Source: Streptomyces sp. RerS4
GTDB lineage: Bacteria; Actinomycetota; Actinomycetes; Streptomycetales; Streptomycetaceae
Length of the DNA: 64,000 nt
NCBI RefSeq assembly: GCF_023515955.1
Contig: NZ_CP097322.1
Location: forward strand, 868,001 to 932,000
Direction: 5' to 3'
Position numbers and translations under genes: made by a program. Positions 22,275-29,758 of the stretch are shown one piece after another. Position 1 is the first letter of the stretch. Every line of letters begins with the position of its first letter. The notes under the pieces are model-generated. The model did no database searches. It was not told the DNA's origin and saw only the letters and a program-made list of their open reading frames with translations.

Positions 22275-23278
22275 CAGATGAGCTCCTTGTACGCGTCGTA
22301 GTCGGCGTCCGGCTCGCCGGTGGGCCGGTAGTGGTCGGGGTGGCGGCCGCCGTCGGTCCAGACCGGTTCGACGCGCAGGCCCATGCGGACCTGGTCGTAC
22401 GGGATGCCGCCGATCCGGCCGTGGAGGGCGAGGTCGGCGCCGTCGAGGGCGATGTGGGCGTAGACGTAGGGGACCTCGATGTCGAGGTTCTTCGCTTTGA
22501 TGTTGACGATGCAGAACGTGGTGACCGTCCCGGCGGGGCCGACCTCGACCTGGTCGGTGGTGGCGACGCCGCAGGTGGGGCAGGCGCCGCGCGGGGGGAC
22601 GTACACCTTGTGGCAGGAGGGACAGCGCTCGCCGACGGTGCGGCGCTCGGCGAGGGCGTTGATGTAGGCGGTCTGGGCCCGGCCGGGGCTGTAGGTGTAG
22701 TCGAGGCGGGCCTCGGCGACGATGCCGGTGACGGGGTCGGCGAAGGTGCCGGAGTGGGGGACGGGGGCCGCTGCGGGGTCGGCGGAGCCGGTCGGGTCGG
22801 TCGGGTCGGTCGGGTCGGTTCGGTCGTCGGCGGGTTCGAAGCAGGCGATGTCGGTGATGGCGCCGACGCGCTCGGCGGCCCAACGGATCCGGACCCGCAT
22901 GCCGGTGGTGACGGCCTCGGGGCCGGGGGCGTCGAGGGCGTGCAGGATCGCGGTGTCGGCGCCGTCGAGCCTGACCAGGACCCAGGCGAAGGGGGTGCCG
23001 AGGGGCTGGTGGGGGCGCGGGGAGCCGTTCCAGGCCCAGGTGGTGACGGTGCCGGTGGGCGCGACCTCGACGAGTTCGCGCAACTCCTCGGCGGTGACGG
23101 GGTCGTACTCGACGGGCGGCACCATCACCGTTCCGGCGGAGGTCGTGACGCCGAGGACGACGCGGTCGCGCAGGCCGCTGAGGAAGGCGCTCTGGACGGG
23201 CCCGAGCGAGCGGGTGAAGGGGAACTCGACGACGAGAGGCGCGCGGAGCACCTCGGGTGGCGACGCGGCTGCGGTCAT
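22274..23278 (-). CDS. Tandem OB-fold (DUF35) protein, Ltp partner
   Basis: A 334-residue protein starting MTAAASPPEVLRAPLVVEF at 23278, with GGAGAG 6-12 bases upstream. It contains two DUF35 units: an N-terminal OB fold (residues 15-155) without Cys ligands, and a C-terminal unit (residues 180-325) with a zinc-ribbon CPSCHKVYVPPRGACPTCG followed by the OB fold. A linker of Asp-Pro-Thr repeats encoded by a 9-bp tandem repeat joins them. DUF35 proteins bind and structure Ltp aldolases; ChsH2 does so through its C-terminal DUF35. A two-unit protein beside two Ltp genes suggests one OB unit for each Ltp. Stop and start with the next gene overlap by one base. Confidence 0.88.
   Translation of the reverse strand: MTAAASPPEVLRAPLVVEFPFTRSLGPVQSAFLSGLRDRVVLGVTTSAGTVMVPPVEYDPVTAEELRELVEVAPTGTVTTWAWNGSPRPHQPLGTPFAWVLVRLDGADTAILHALDAPGPEAVTTGMRVRIRWAAERVGAITDIACFEPADDRTDPTDPTDPTGSADPAAAPVPHSGTFADPVTGIVAEARLDYTYSPGRAQTAYINALAERRTVGERCPSCHKVYVPPRGACPTCGVATTDQVEVGPAGTVTTFCIVNIKAKNLDIEVPYVYAHIALDGADLALHGRIGGIPYDQVRMGLRVEPVWTDGGRHPDHYRPTGEPDADYDAYKELI
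22791..22826. repeat. 9-bp tandem repeat encoding Asp-Pro-Thr linker
   Basis: Three exact copies of GTCGGGTCG (22791-22817) and a fourth degenerate copy, in frame in the OB-fold gene, encode the DPT repeats on the minus strand. Copy-number changes preserve frame, so linker length could vary between strains. Confidence 0.9.
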
Positions 23279-23450
23279 GGACGGCTCTCCGGTGTTCGGT
23301 GGCGGGCGCACTCGTGCCCCGCCGTCGTCGGGGGCGTTCGGGTGGACGGGCCCACGCCGGCCACGCCGGCGTGTCGGCCGGGGGCCTGGTCCGGCCCCGG
23401 GGGTGCGGGGGCCGGGGGCCCGGGTGCGGGAGTCGGGGGCGGGTCGGTGG

Positions 23451-24251
23451 TTACTCGCGTCGGTATACCGCGGGCCGCTTTTCCGCGAAGGCGCGTGCCC
23501 CCTCCTTCGCGTCGGCCGTGTCGAAGATCGGCCAGCCCCGCAGGAGTTCCGAGGCCAGCCCTTCCTTCTCGGTCAGCTCGGCGGTCTCGTAGACGGAGGC
23601 CTTGACGGCCTCGACGGCCAGCGGCCCGCACGCGTTGATCTGCTCGGCGATCTCCAGGGCCGTCTCCAGCGCGGTGCCCTGCGGCACCACCCGGCCGACC
23701 AGCCCGATCCGGGCGGCCTCCTCGGCGGAGTACGGGCGCCCCGTCAGCAGCATCTCCAGTGCGTGCGTCCGGGGGATCTGGCGGGGCAGCCGGACCGTGG
23801 AGCCCCCGATCGGGAACAGGCCCCGCTTGACCTCGAACAGCCCGAACGTGGCCCCGGCCCCCGCGACGCGGATGTCGGTGCCCTGGAGGATCTCCGTCCC
23901 GCCGGCCACGCAGTAGCCCTCCACCGCCGCGATCACCGGCTTGCGCGGGCGGTGGTGGCGGAGCATCGCCTTCCAGTGCAGGTCGGGGTCGTCCTTGAGC
24001 CGGTCCCGGTAGCGCTCGCCCGCCATGCCCTTGCCGGCCAGCGCCTTGAGGTCCATCCCCGCGCAGAAGTCGCCGCCCGCGCCCGTGAGGACCACGGAGC
24101 GGATCGATTCGTCGGCGTCCGCCTCCAGCCAGCCGTCGTAGAGCCCCACCAGCAGGGGAAGCGAGAGCGCGTTCTTCGCCTCCGGCCTGTTCATGGTGAG
24201 CACCAGCGTGGCGCCCCGGCGTTCCACGGTCAGGTGTTCCGTCCCGCCCAT
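23451..24251 (-). CDS. Enoyl-CoA hydratase/crotonase, EchA19-like
   Basis: A 266-residue crotonase. The oxyanion-hole motifs are seen as GAGGDFCAGMDLKALAG (residues 57-73) and VEGYCVAGGTEILQGTDIRV (near residue 110), and the second catalytic acidic position falls in LFEVKRGLFPIGGSTVRLPR. The C-terminal helix ends in AFAEKRPAVYRRE, typical of hydratases acting on bulky acyl-CoAs. It is divergent from a FadD19-like ligase across a 174-bp region with a 17-bp dyad. In M. tuberculosis echA19 and fadD19 are likewise adjacent and divergent and act on the cholesterol side chain; this gene is proposed to hydrate the enoyl-CoA formed from the FadD19 product. Confidence 0.88.
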   Translation of the reverse strand: MGGTEHLTVERRGATLVLTMNRPEAKNALSLPLLVGLYDGWLEADADESIRSVVLTGAGGDFCAGMDLKALAGKGMAGERYRDRLKDDPDLHWKAMLRHHRPRKPVIAAVEGYCVAGGTEILQGTDIRVAGAGATFGLFEVKRGLFPIGGSTVRLPRQIPRTHALEMLLTGRPYSAEEAARIGLVGRVVPQGTALETALEIAEQINACGPLAVEAVKASVYETAELTEKEGLASELLRGWPIFDTADAKEGARAFAEKRPAVYRRE

Positions 24252-24315
24252 TGCCGTCCTCCCGTCTCAAGACCTAGAACAGGTTGCAGGAGGGGAGGGT
24301 GCAGTTCAATAGTTT

Positions 24316-24332
24316 TCTGACACTCAGTCAGA
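24316..24332. promoter_or_regulatory. 17-bp dyad TCTGAC-N5-GTCAGA, operator of echA/fadD19 region
   Basis: TCTGAC, ACTCA, GTCAGA with a flanking GTTT on the left and TTTCTTG on the right. It lies 64 bp before the EchA19-like start and 93 bp before the FadD19-like start, so it can control both. A near copy with the same flanks is at 35981-35997. Size and symmetry fit a TetR-type regulator of lipid catabolism. Confidence 0.65.
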
Positions 24333-24425
24333 TTTCTTGGCGTGCACCCTTCCCACTTGGACCGGGCGGCGCTCTAATGACCGCCGAGCAGCCCAGCCAT
24401 GGGATTTTTCGGGTCAGGAGGAACG

Positions 24426-26060
24426 GTGGAGTACAACCTTGCCGACCTGTTCGAGTCGGTCGTGGACGTGGTCCCGGACCGCGAGGCCCTGGTGTACGTG
24501 GACCACCCCGGGACCGGCGCCGAGCGCCGCCTGACGTACGCGGAGCTGGACACCGCCGCGAACCGCGTCGCGCACCACCTGATGGACAGCGGGCTGCGGC
24601 CGGGCGAGCACGTGGGGCTGCATCTCTACAACGGCATCGAATACCTCCAGACCGTCCTGGCCTGCCTGAAGGCGCGCCTGGTGCCGGTGAACGTCAACTA
24701 CCGGTACGTGGAAGAGGAGCTGGTCTACCTCTACAACGACGCCGACCTCGCCGCGCTCGTCTTCGAGGGCGAGTTCACCGAGCGGGTGGCGGCCGCGCTG
24801 CCGCAGACGACGAAGCTGCGGCACCTGATCCGCGTCGGAACGACTCCGGACGGCGCCCCGGAGCCCGCCGTGGCGCCGGTGGCGTACGCGGACGCGGAGG
24901 CGGCCGGGTCTCCCGAGCGCGGGTTCCCCGAGCGCAGCCCCGACGACCTGTTCATCATCTACACGGGCGGCACGACGGGCATGCCCAAGGGCGTCATGTG
25001 GCGGGCCGAGGACCTGTTCTTCGCGGGGCTCTTCGGCGGCGAGCCGTCGGGCGAGCCGGTGAAGCGGCCGGAGGAACTGGCCGAGCGGGTGGCGGCGCGG
25101 GGCGCGGGCCTGACCTTCTTCCCCGCTCCGCCGCTGATGCACGGCACCTCGACCCTGACCTCGTTCATCGCCTTCAACTACGGCCAGCGCGTGGTCGTCC
25201 ACCGCAAGTACGTGCCGGAGGAGGTGCTGCGCACCATAGAGAAGGAGAAGGTGTCGAGCGTCTCGCTGGTCGGCGACGCGATGCTGCGGCCCCTCATCGA
25301 CGCCCTGAACGGGCCGCTCAAGGGGACGGACCTGTCCTCGCTGTTCAGCGTCTCCTCATCCGGCGCGATCATGTCGGAGACGGTGCGCGCGGAGTTCCAG
25401 CGGCTGGTGCCGAACGTGGTGCTGCTGAACAACTTCGGCTCCTCGGAGTCCGGTTCGAACGGCCGGGCCACGGACGACTCGGGGCCGGAGAAGGGCTTCC
25501 GGCTCCAGGTCAACGACCGTACGCAGGTGGTGGACCCGGTGACGCACGAGCCGGTGGCGGTCGGGCAGCCGGGGCGGCTGGCGCAGCGCGGACACGTACC
25601 GCTCGGCTACTACAACGACCCGGTCAAGACCGCGGAGACGTTCTTCCAGAAGGGGTCCGAGCGGTGGGTGCTGCTGGGCGACATGGCGACGGTCGACGAG
25701 GAGGGCATCGTCACGGTCCTGGGGCGGGGCTCTCAGTGCATCAACACGGGGGGCGAGAAGGTCTACCCGGAGGAGGTCGAGCAGGCGCTGAAGTCGCATC
25801 CGAACGTGTACGACGCCCTGGTCGCGGGGGTGGCGGATCCGACGTGGGGCAGCCATGTCGCGGCGGTGGTCCAGGTCCGGGCAGGGGCGCCGGAGCCCAC
25901 GCTTGAGGAGATCCAGCTGCACTGCCGGACCCGGCTCGCCGGGTACAAGATCCCGCGCCAGCTGGTGATCGCGCCGACGATCCAGCGCTCGCCGAGCGGC
26001 AAGGCGGACTACCGGTGGGCGAAGTCGGTGGCGACGGAGGCCGACGCGGCGGCACGCTGA
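24426..26060 (+). CDS. Acyl-CoA synthetase, FadD19-like
   Basis: A 544-residue AMP-forming ligase. The GTG at 24426 (VEYNLADLFESVVDVVPDRE) is chosen for its AGGAGG at 24416-24421 and because this opening is the usual one; an ATG at 24399 has no ribosome site. The P-loop is YTGGTTGMPKGVMWR (near residue 185), the A5 region LLNNFGSSESGSNG and the A8 hinge LGRGSQCINTGGEKVYPEEVE are intact, and the catalytic Lys lies in SPSGKADYRW at the C-terminus. FadD19 activates the C26 (C24-branched) sterol side chain in rhodococci and mycobacteria. It is divergent from the EchA19-like gene under a shared dyad. Substrate class inferred. Confidence 0.9.
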   Translation: MEYNLADLFESVVDVVPDREALVYVDHPGTGAERRLTYAELDTAANRVAHHLMDSGLRPGEHVGLHLYNGIEYLQTVLACLKARLVPVNVNYRYVEEELVYLYNDADLAALVFEGEFTERVAAALPQTTKLRHLIRVGTTPDGAPEPAVAPVAYADAEAAGSPERGFPERSPDDLFIIYTGGTTGMPKGVMWRAEDLFFAGLFGGEPSGEPVKRPEELAERVAARGAGLTFFPAPPLMHGTSTLTSFIAFNYGQRVVVHRKYVPEEVLRTIEKEKVSSVSLVGDAMLRPLIDALNGPLKGTDLSSLFSVSSSGAIMSETVRAEFQRLVPNVVLLNNFGSSESGSNGRATDDSGPEKGFRLQVNDRTQVVDPVTHEPVAVGQPGRLAQRGHVPLGYYNDPVKTAETFFQKGSERWVLLGDMATVDEEGIVTVLGRGSQCINTGGEKVYPEEVEQALKSHPNVYDALVAGVADPTWGSHVAAVVQVRAGAPEPTLEEIQLHCRTRLAGYKIPRQLVIAPTIQRSPSGKADYRWAKSVATEADAAAR

Positions 26061-26074
26061 ACATACGGGTGGTG

Positions 26075-26098
26075 GTGCGGGCCGGGGCCCGAGCGCAC
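26075..26098. terminator. Stem-loop between convergent genes
   Basis: CGGGCC, GG, GGCCCG with partial outer pairing (GTG/CAC) between the FadD19-like stop (26060) and the small gene stop (26114). Likely bidirectional. Confidence 0.5.
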
Positions 26099-26113
26099 CG
26101 CCGGGCTGCCCGC

Positions 26114-26329
26114 TTACCGCTGGGCGCGCAGTTCGGCCGCGAGGGCGCGGGTCCAGCCCGCGAGTTCCGCGCGGTCGGCGCCCTGACCCAGGACCGCCAC
26201 CTGTCCGTCGGTCAGGCGCTCGGGGCCCGCGTCCTCCAGGAGGTGGGCGGTTTCGGCCAGCATCCCGGCCAGCCGGCGCGCTTCGGAGGCGCTGAGCCGC
26301 ACGGACACCGCGGGGTCGATGACGGACAT
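26114..26329 (-). CDS. Small hypothetical protein
   Basis: A 71-residue protein, MSVIDPAVSVRLSASEARRL to LAAELRAQR, start at 26329. It is predicted to be almost all helical, with two heptad-like helices and no cysteine or membrane segment. Third codon positions are as GC-biased as the surrounding genes, which supports real coding. It is convergent with the FadD19-like gene and lies downstream of the alpha/beta hydrolase gene on the same strand, 149 bp away. I do not recognise a family. Confidence 0.6.
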   Translation of the reverse strand: MSVIDPAVSVRLSASEARRLAGMLAETAHLLEDAGPERLTDGQVAVLGQGADRAELAGWTRALAAELRAQR

Positions 26330-26478
26330 GACGGCCGCCTCCCATCGCGCTTCGGACAGCGGACGGCACGCGTCGCGCCTCGCGCTCGCCCGCTCCTCCT
26401 TCGACCGTACGCCGCCGGGCGCGCGGACGCCGCTCGGCCGCCGGCGGCGCGGGCGCCCGCGGCTCAGACGCCGGCAGT

Positions 26479-27336
26479 TCAGACGCCGGCGGCCAGGAAG
26501 CGTTCGACGCGGGCGGCGAACCAGGCCGGGTCGTCCAGCCACGGGAAGTGGCTCGCGCCCGGCTGGACGTCGATCAGCCCGTGCGGGAACAGCTCGGCGA
26601 GGCGGGCGGCGTGCGCGGGCGGGGGATTGCCGTCCAGCTCCCCCGCCAGGACCAGGACCGGGGCTGCCACCCGCCGCAGAGCGGCGCGGGTGGCGGGCGG
26701 GTCGAAGGCGTCGGGGTGGGCGAAGACGGTTGCGGCCTTCTCGTTCTGTTCGTGGGGGTTCGCGGCGTGGTGCGCGCGGGCGGTCTCGTCCCAGCGGCCG
26801 TAGAAGAGCGGGGCGGCCAGGTCCCAGACCTCGTCCGTGTCGACGCCGGCGAGGATCCGCTCGTAGGCCTCGATCGCACGGTCGTAGAGGGCGACGCCCG
26901 CCCGCAGGCGCGCCGCCGTGAGCTTCTGCTCGGCGGAGACGGGCAGGTCCACGGCCCGGGCCGTGGGGGTGATCAGGGCCATCCGGCCGACCCGTTCGGG
27001 GTGCGCGGCGGCGTAGAGCAGGGCGAGGTTGCCGCCGGCCGAGTGGGCGAGGAGGTCCAGGCGTTCGAGGCCGAGGTGGAGGCGGAGGGCCTCGACGTCG
27101 GCGACCTGGTGGTCCACCCGGTACGTCGCCTCGTCCGCCGGGATCGCGGAGTCGCCGGTGCCGCGCAGGTCGAGGCGGACGAGCCGACGTCCGGCGGGCA
27201 GGCCACCGAGGTCACCGAGGTAGGTCGAGGCGCGCATGGCGCCGCCCGGCAGGCAGACCAGTGGGGTTCCCTCGCCGTCCGGGTGGTAGGCGAGTTCGGT
27301 TCCGTCGAAGGTGGTGAAGGCAGGCATGGGCGCCAT
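26479..27336 (-). CDS. Alpha/beta fold hydrolase
   Basis: A 285-residue hydrolase (ATG at 27336, alternative at 27327, MPAFTTFDGTELAYHP). The oxyanion loop is LVCLPGGAMRAST near residue 30, the nucleophile Ser sits in LLAHSAGGNLALLYAAAHPE (near residue 98), the acid is likely Asp in VLVLAGELDGNPPP, and the catalytic His is in QPGASHFPWLDDPAWF near the C-terminus. It has a cap domain between residues 130 and 215. It may be an esterase, epoxide hydrolase or proline iminopeptidase-like enzyme. It is divergent from paaK; a 12-bp dyad lies 15 bp upstream of its start. Confidence 0.88.
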   Translation of the reverse strand: MAPMPAFTTFDGTELAYHPDGEGTPLVCLPGGAMRASTYLGDLGGLPAGRRLVRLDLRGTGDSAIPADEATYRVDHQVADVEALRLHLGLERLDLLAHSAGGNLALLYAAAHPERVGRMALITPTARAVDLPVSAEQKLTAARLRAGVALYDRAIEAYERILAGVDTDEVWDLAAPLFYGRWDETARAHHAANPHEQNEKAATVFAHPDAFDPPATRAALRRVAAPVLVLAGELDGNPPPAHAARLAELFPHGLIDVQPGASHFPWLDDPAWFAARVERFLAAGV

Positions 27337-27350
27337 CCCATCAGATGATC

Positions 27351-27362
27351 ACTCGTTCGAGT
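27351..27362. promoter_or_regulatory. Dyad ACTCGTTCGAGT upstream of alpha/beta hydrolase
   Basis: ACTCG-TT-CGAGT with 5-bp arms, 15 bp from the hydrolase start and inside the 102-bp divergent region. The flanking bases (ATGATC, CATTGAT) add partial symmetry. Probably an operator that overlaps the hydrolase promoter. Confidence 0.45.
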
Positions 27363-27394
27363 CATTGATTTAGCCGGCCGGGTCCGGCAATCTG

Positions 27395-27410
27395 CCGAAT
27401 GAACGTTCGG
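27395..27410. promoter_or_regulatory. Dyad around GAACGTTC upstream of paaK
   Basis: CCGAATGAACGTTCGG: 5-bp arms CCGAA/TTCGG around the palindromic core GAACGTTC, 29 bp before the paaK start. The ACCGAACGTTC word resembles TetR-family (including PaaR-type) operators of actinomycetes. It differs clearly from the dyad at 24316. Confidence 0.5.
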
Positions 27411-27438
27411 TTGGTGGGGTTTCCGGTGAGGTGACGAG

Positions 27439-28761
27439 ATGACGGCATACACGGCGGACGCGGCGGACGCGGATTTCCGGGACGAGGGCGAGCGGCTGAG
27501 CGCCGACGAACTGGCGGCGCTCCAGCTGAAGCGGCTGCGGGACACCCTGTACCGGGTGTACGAGCACGTGCCCTTCTACCGTCGGGCCTTCGAGAAGGCC
27601 GGGGTGCACCCCGACGACTGCCGCTCCCTGGCCGACCTGTCCCTCTTCCCCTTCACCACCAAGGCCGACCTGCGCGAGGAGTACCCCTTCGGGATGTTCG
27701 CGGTCCCCCGCTCCGAGGTGCGCCGCGTGCACGCCTCCAGCGGCACCACCGGCCGGCCCACGGTGGTGGGGTACACCGAGCGGGACCTGTCCACCTGGGC
27801 GGATGTCGTCGCCCGGTCGATCCGCGCGGCGGGCGGCCGCCCCGGACAGATGGTGCACGTCGCCTACGGGTACGGCCTGTTCACCGGCGGGCTCGGCGCG
27901 CACTACGGGGCGGAGCGGCTGGGCTGTACGGTCGTGCCGGCTTCCGGGGGCATGACCGACCGGCAGGTCGCCCTCATCCAGGACTTCCGGCCGGAGGTCA
28001 TCATGGTGACCCCCTCCTACATGCTCACCCTGCTCGACGAGATGGAGCGCCAGGGCATCGACCCGCGCGCGACCTCCCTGCGGACGGGGATATTCGGCGC
28101 GGAGCCGTGGACCGAGGAGATGCGCCGGGAGATCGAGGAGCGGCTCGGGATGGACGCCGTGGACATCTACGGCCTGTCCGAGGTGATGGGACCGGGGGTG
28201 GCGCAGGAGTTCGCCTCCCACAAGGACGGCCTGCACATCTGGGAGGACCACTTCTACCCCGAGGTGATCGATCCGCTGACGGGCGCCGTCCTGCCGGACG
28301 GGGAGCCGGGCGAGCTGGTCTTCACCTCCCTCACCAAGGAGGCCATGCCCGTCGTCCGCTACCGAACCCGGGACCTGACCCGGCTGCTGCCGGGGACGGC
28401 CAGAGCCGCCTTCCGCCGTATGGAGAAGGTGACCGGCCGCACCGACGACATGATCATCCTGCGCGGGGTGAACCTCTACCCGACCCAGATCGAGGAGATC
28501 CTCCTGCGTACCCCGGGCCTCGCCCCGCACTTCCAGCTGCGCCTGACCCGGGAGGGCCGCATGGACGCACTGACCGTACGGGTGGAGGCTCGCCGCGAGG
28601 CCGACGCGGAACGCCGTCGCACGGCGGCCGCCGAGCTCGTCCGGGCGGTGAAGGAATCCGTCGGGGTGTCGGTGGCGGTGGAGGTGGTGGACCCGGAGAC
28701 CCTGGAGCGCTCGCTCGGCAAGATCAAGCGCATCCGCGACCTCCGCACCCCACGCGAGTGA
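27439..28761 (+). CDS. paaK: Phenylacetate-CoA ligase
   Basis: A 440-residue AMP-forming aryl-CoA ligase starting MTAYTADAADADFRDEGERL, with GGTGAGGTG upstream. PaaK hallmarks: HVPFYRRAFEKAGVHPDD near residue 40, P-loop VHASSGTTGRPTVVGYT at residue 95, the aryl site GYGLFTGGLGAHYGAERLG, the DIYGLSEVMGPGVAQE segment and GRTDDMIILRGVNLYPTQIE in the C-terminal hinge. It forms phenylacetyl-CoA from phenylacetate, ATP and CoA. No ring epoxidase (paaABCDE) or other paa gene is in the window, so the product must feed enzymes encoded elsewhere or be an arylacetyl-CoA precursor. It is divergent from the alpha/beta hydrolase. Confidence 0.93.
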   Translation: MTAYTADAADADFRDEGERLSADELAALQLKRLRDTLYRVYEHVPFYRRAFEKAGVHPDDCRSLADLSLFPFTTKADLREEYPFGMFAVPRSEVRRVHASSGTTGRPTVVGYTERDLSTWADVVARSIRAAGGRPGQMVHVAYGYGLFTGGLGAHYGAERLGCTVVPASGGMTDRQVALIQDFRPEVIMVTPSYMLTLLDEMERQGIDPRATSLRTGIFGAEPWTEEMRREIEERLGMDAVDIYGLSEVMGPGVAQEFASHKDGLHIWEDHFYPEVIDPLTGAVLPDGEPGELVFTSLTKEAMPVVRYRTRDLTRLLPGTARAAFRRMEKVTGRTDDMIILRGVNLYPTQIEEILLRTPGLAPHFQLRLTREGRMDALTVRVEARREADAERRRTAAAELVRAVKESVGVSVAVEVVDPETLERSLGKIKRIRDLRTPRE

Positions 28762-28881
28762 GCGTCACCCCCGCCCGCCCCGAGAGGTCCGGGCCGAGCG
28801 GGAACTCCCGAGCCATCCCTTCGGCCCCACTTCGGTGCGGCCTCCGGGACTCCACCGGCCCGTCCGGGTAGTCCATGGGGC

Positions 28882-29703
28882 GTGACCTCGCATCTCCGGC
28901 GGCTCCACGACCGGCTCCTGGGCTCTCCCCTCGGGCTGGCCTGGAGTCGCGGCCGGGAGATCGAGCTCATGCACCGGGCGATGGGCTTCGCCGCCCTCGG
29001 GTTCCTCACCCTGGTGCCGCTCCTGGTGGTGGTGGCGGCGGCCGCTCCCGGCAGTGGTTCCGGCTTCGGCCGCTGGCTGGGTCAGGCCCTCGGGGTGTCG
29101 GAAGCCTCCCGTGCCCGTGTGGAGCTGCTGTTCGGAGCGGCGGACCTGGCACTGGAACGGACCACCGCCTTCGGGTTGGCCGCCCTCGCCGTGTTCGGCC
29201 TGACCTTCGGCTCGGCCGTGCAGACCGGGTACGAGAAGGTGTGGGACCTGCCGACCGCCCGCTGGCACACCATGTGGCGGCACGTGGTGTGGCTGGCCCT
29301 GCTGGTCTGCTACCTGGCGCTGCTCGTCGGCATCCCCGCCCCGTCCGACGACTGGGTCGGCACGGCTCTGGGCACCTCCGGCGACGTGCTCGGCACCTGC
29401 CTGTTCTTCTGGAGCTCGGGCCGGATCCTGTTGGGCGGCCGGGTCCGGTGGCGGGCCATGCTGCCGGGGGCGGTGGCGACCAGCGTCGGCCTGCTCGGGC
29501 TGCGGACCTTCTCGCAGGTGGTGTTCTCCCCGCTGATCGCCTCGAACGCCGTCACGTACGGCCCGTTCGGCACGCTGCTGGTCGTGCAGTCCTGGCTGGT
29601 CGGCGTCGGGTTCGTGGTCTACGGCGGGGCCTTGGTGGGCCGCCTGGTCCACGAACACCTCGTCCAACGCCGGCTGCGACAGGACGGACTCCTGCCGGCT
29701 TGA
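28882..29703 (+). CDS. YihY/BrkB family inner-membrane protein
   Basis: A 273-residue polytopic membrane protein with a GTG start at 28882. It has about six hydrophobic segments: residues 34-58, 90-112, 133-155, 165-185, 195-215 and 230-256. The order and the motif FGLTFGSAVQTGYEKVWDLP correspond to the YihY/virulence factor BrkB family, once misnamed ribonuclease BN. Function in actinomycetes is not established. The preceding 120 bp after paaK show no clear terminator, so co-transcription with paaK is possible. It converges on the ligase gene at 29759. Confidence 0.82.
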   Translation: MTSHLRRLHDRLLGSPLGLAWSRGREIELMHRAMGFAALGFLTLVPLLVVVAAAAPGSGSGFGRWLGQALGVSEASRARVELLFGAADLALERTTAFGLAALAVFGLTFGSAVQTGYEKVWDLPTARWHTMWRHVVWLALLVCYLALLVGIPAPSDDWVGTALGTSGDVLGTCLFFWSSGRILLGGRVRWRAMLPGAVATSVGLLGLRTFSQVVFSPLIASNAVTYGPFGTLLVVQSWLVGVGFVVYGGALVGRLVHEHLVQRRLRQDGLLPA

Positions 29704-29758
29704 CCCCTTCCCCCCTGCCCGCCGCAGCCCCTGCCCCCTCGACCCCGGGTCGCCCCGT

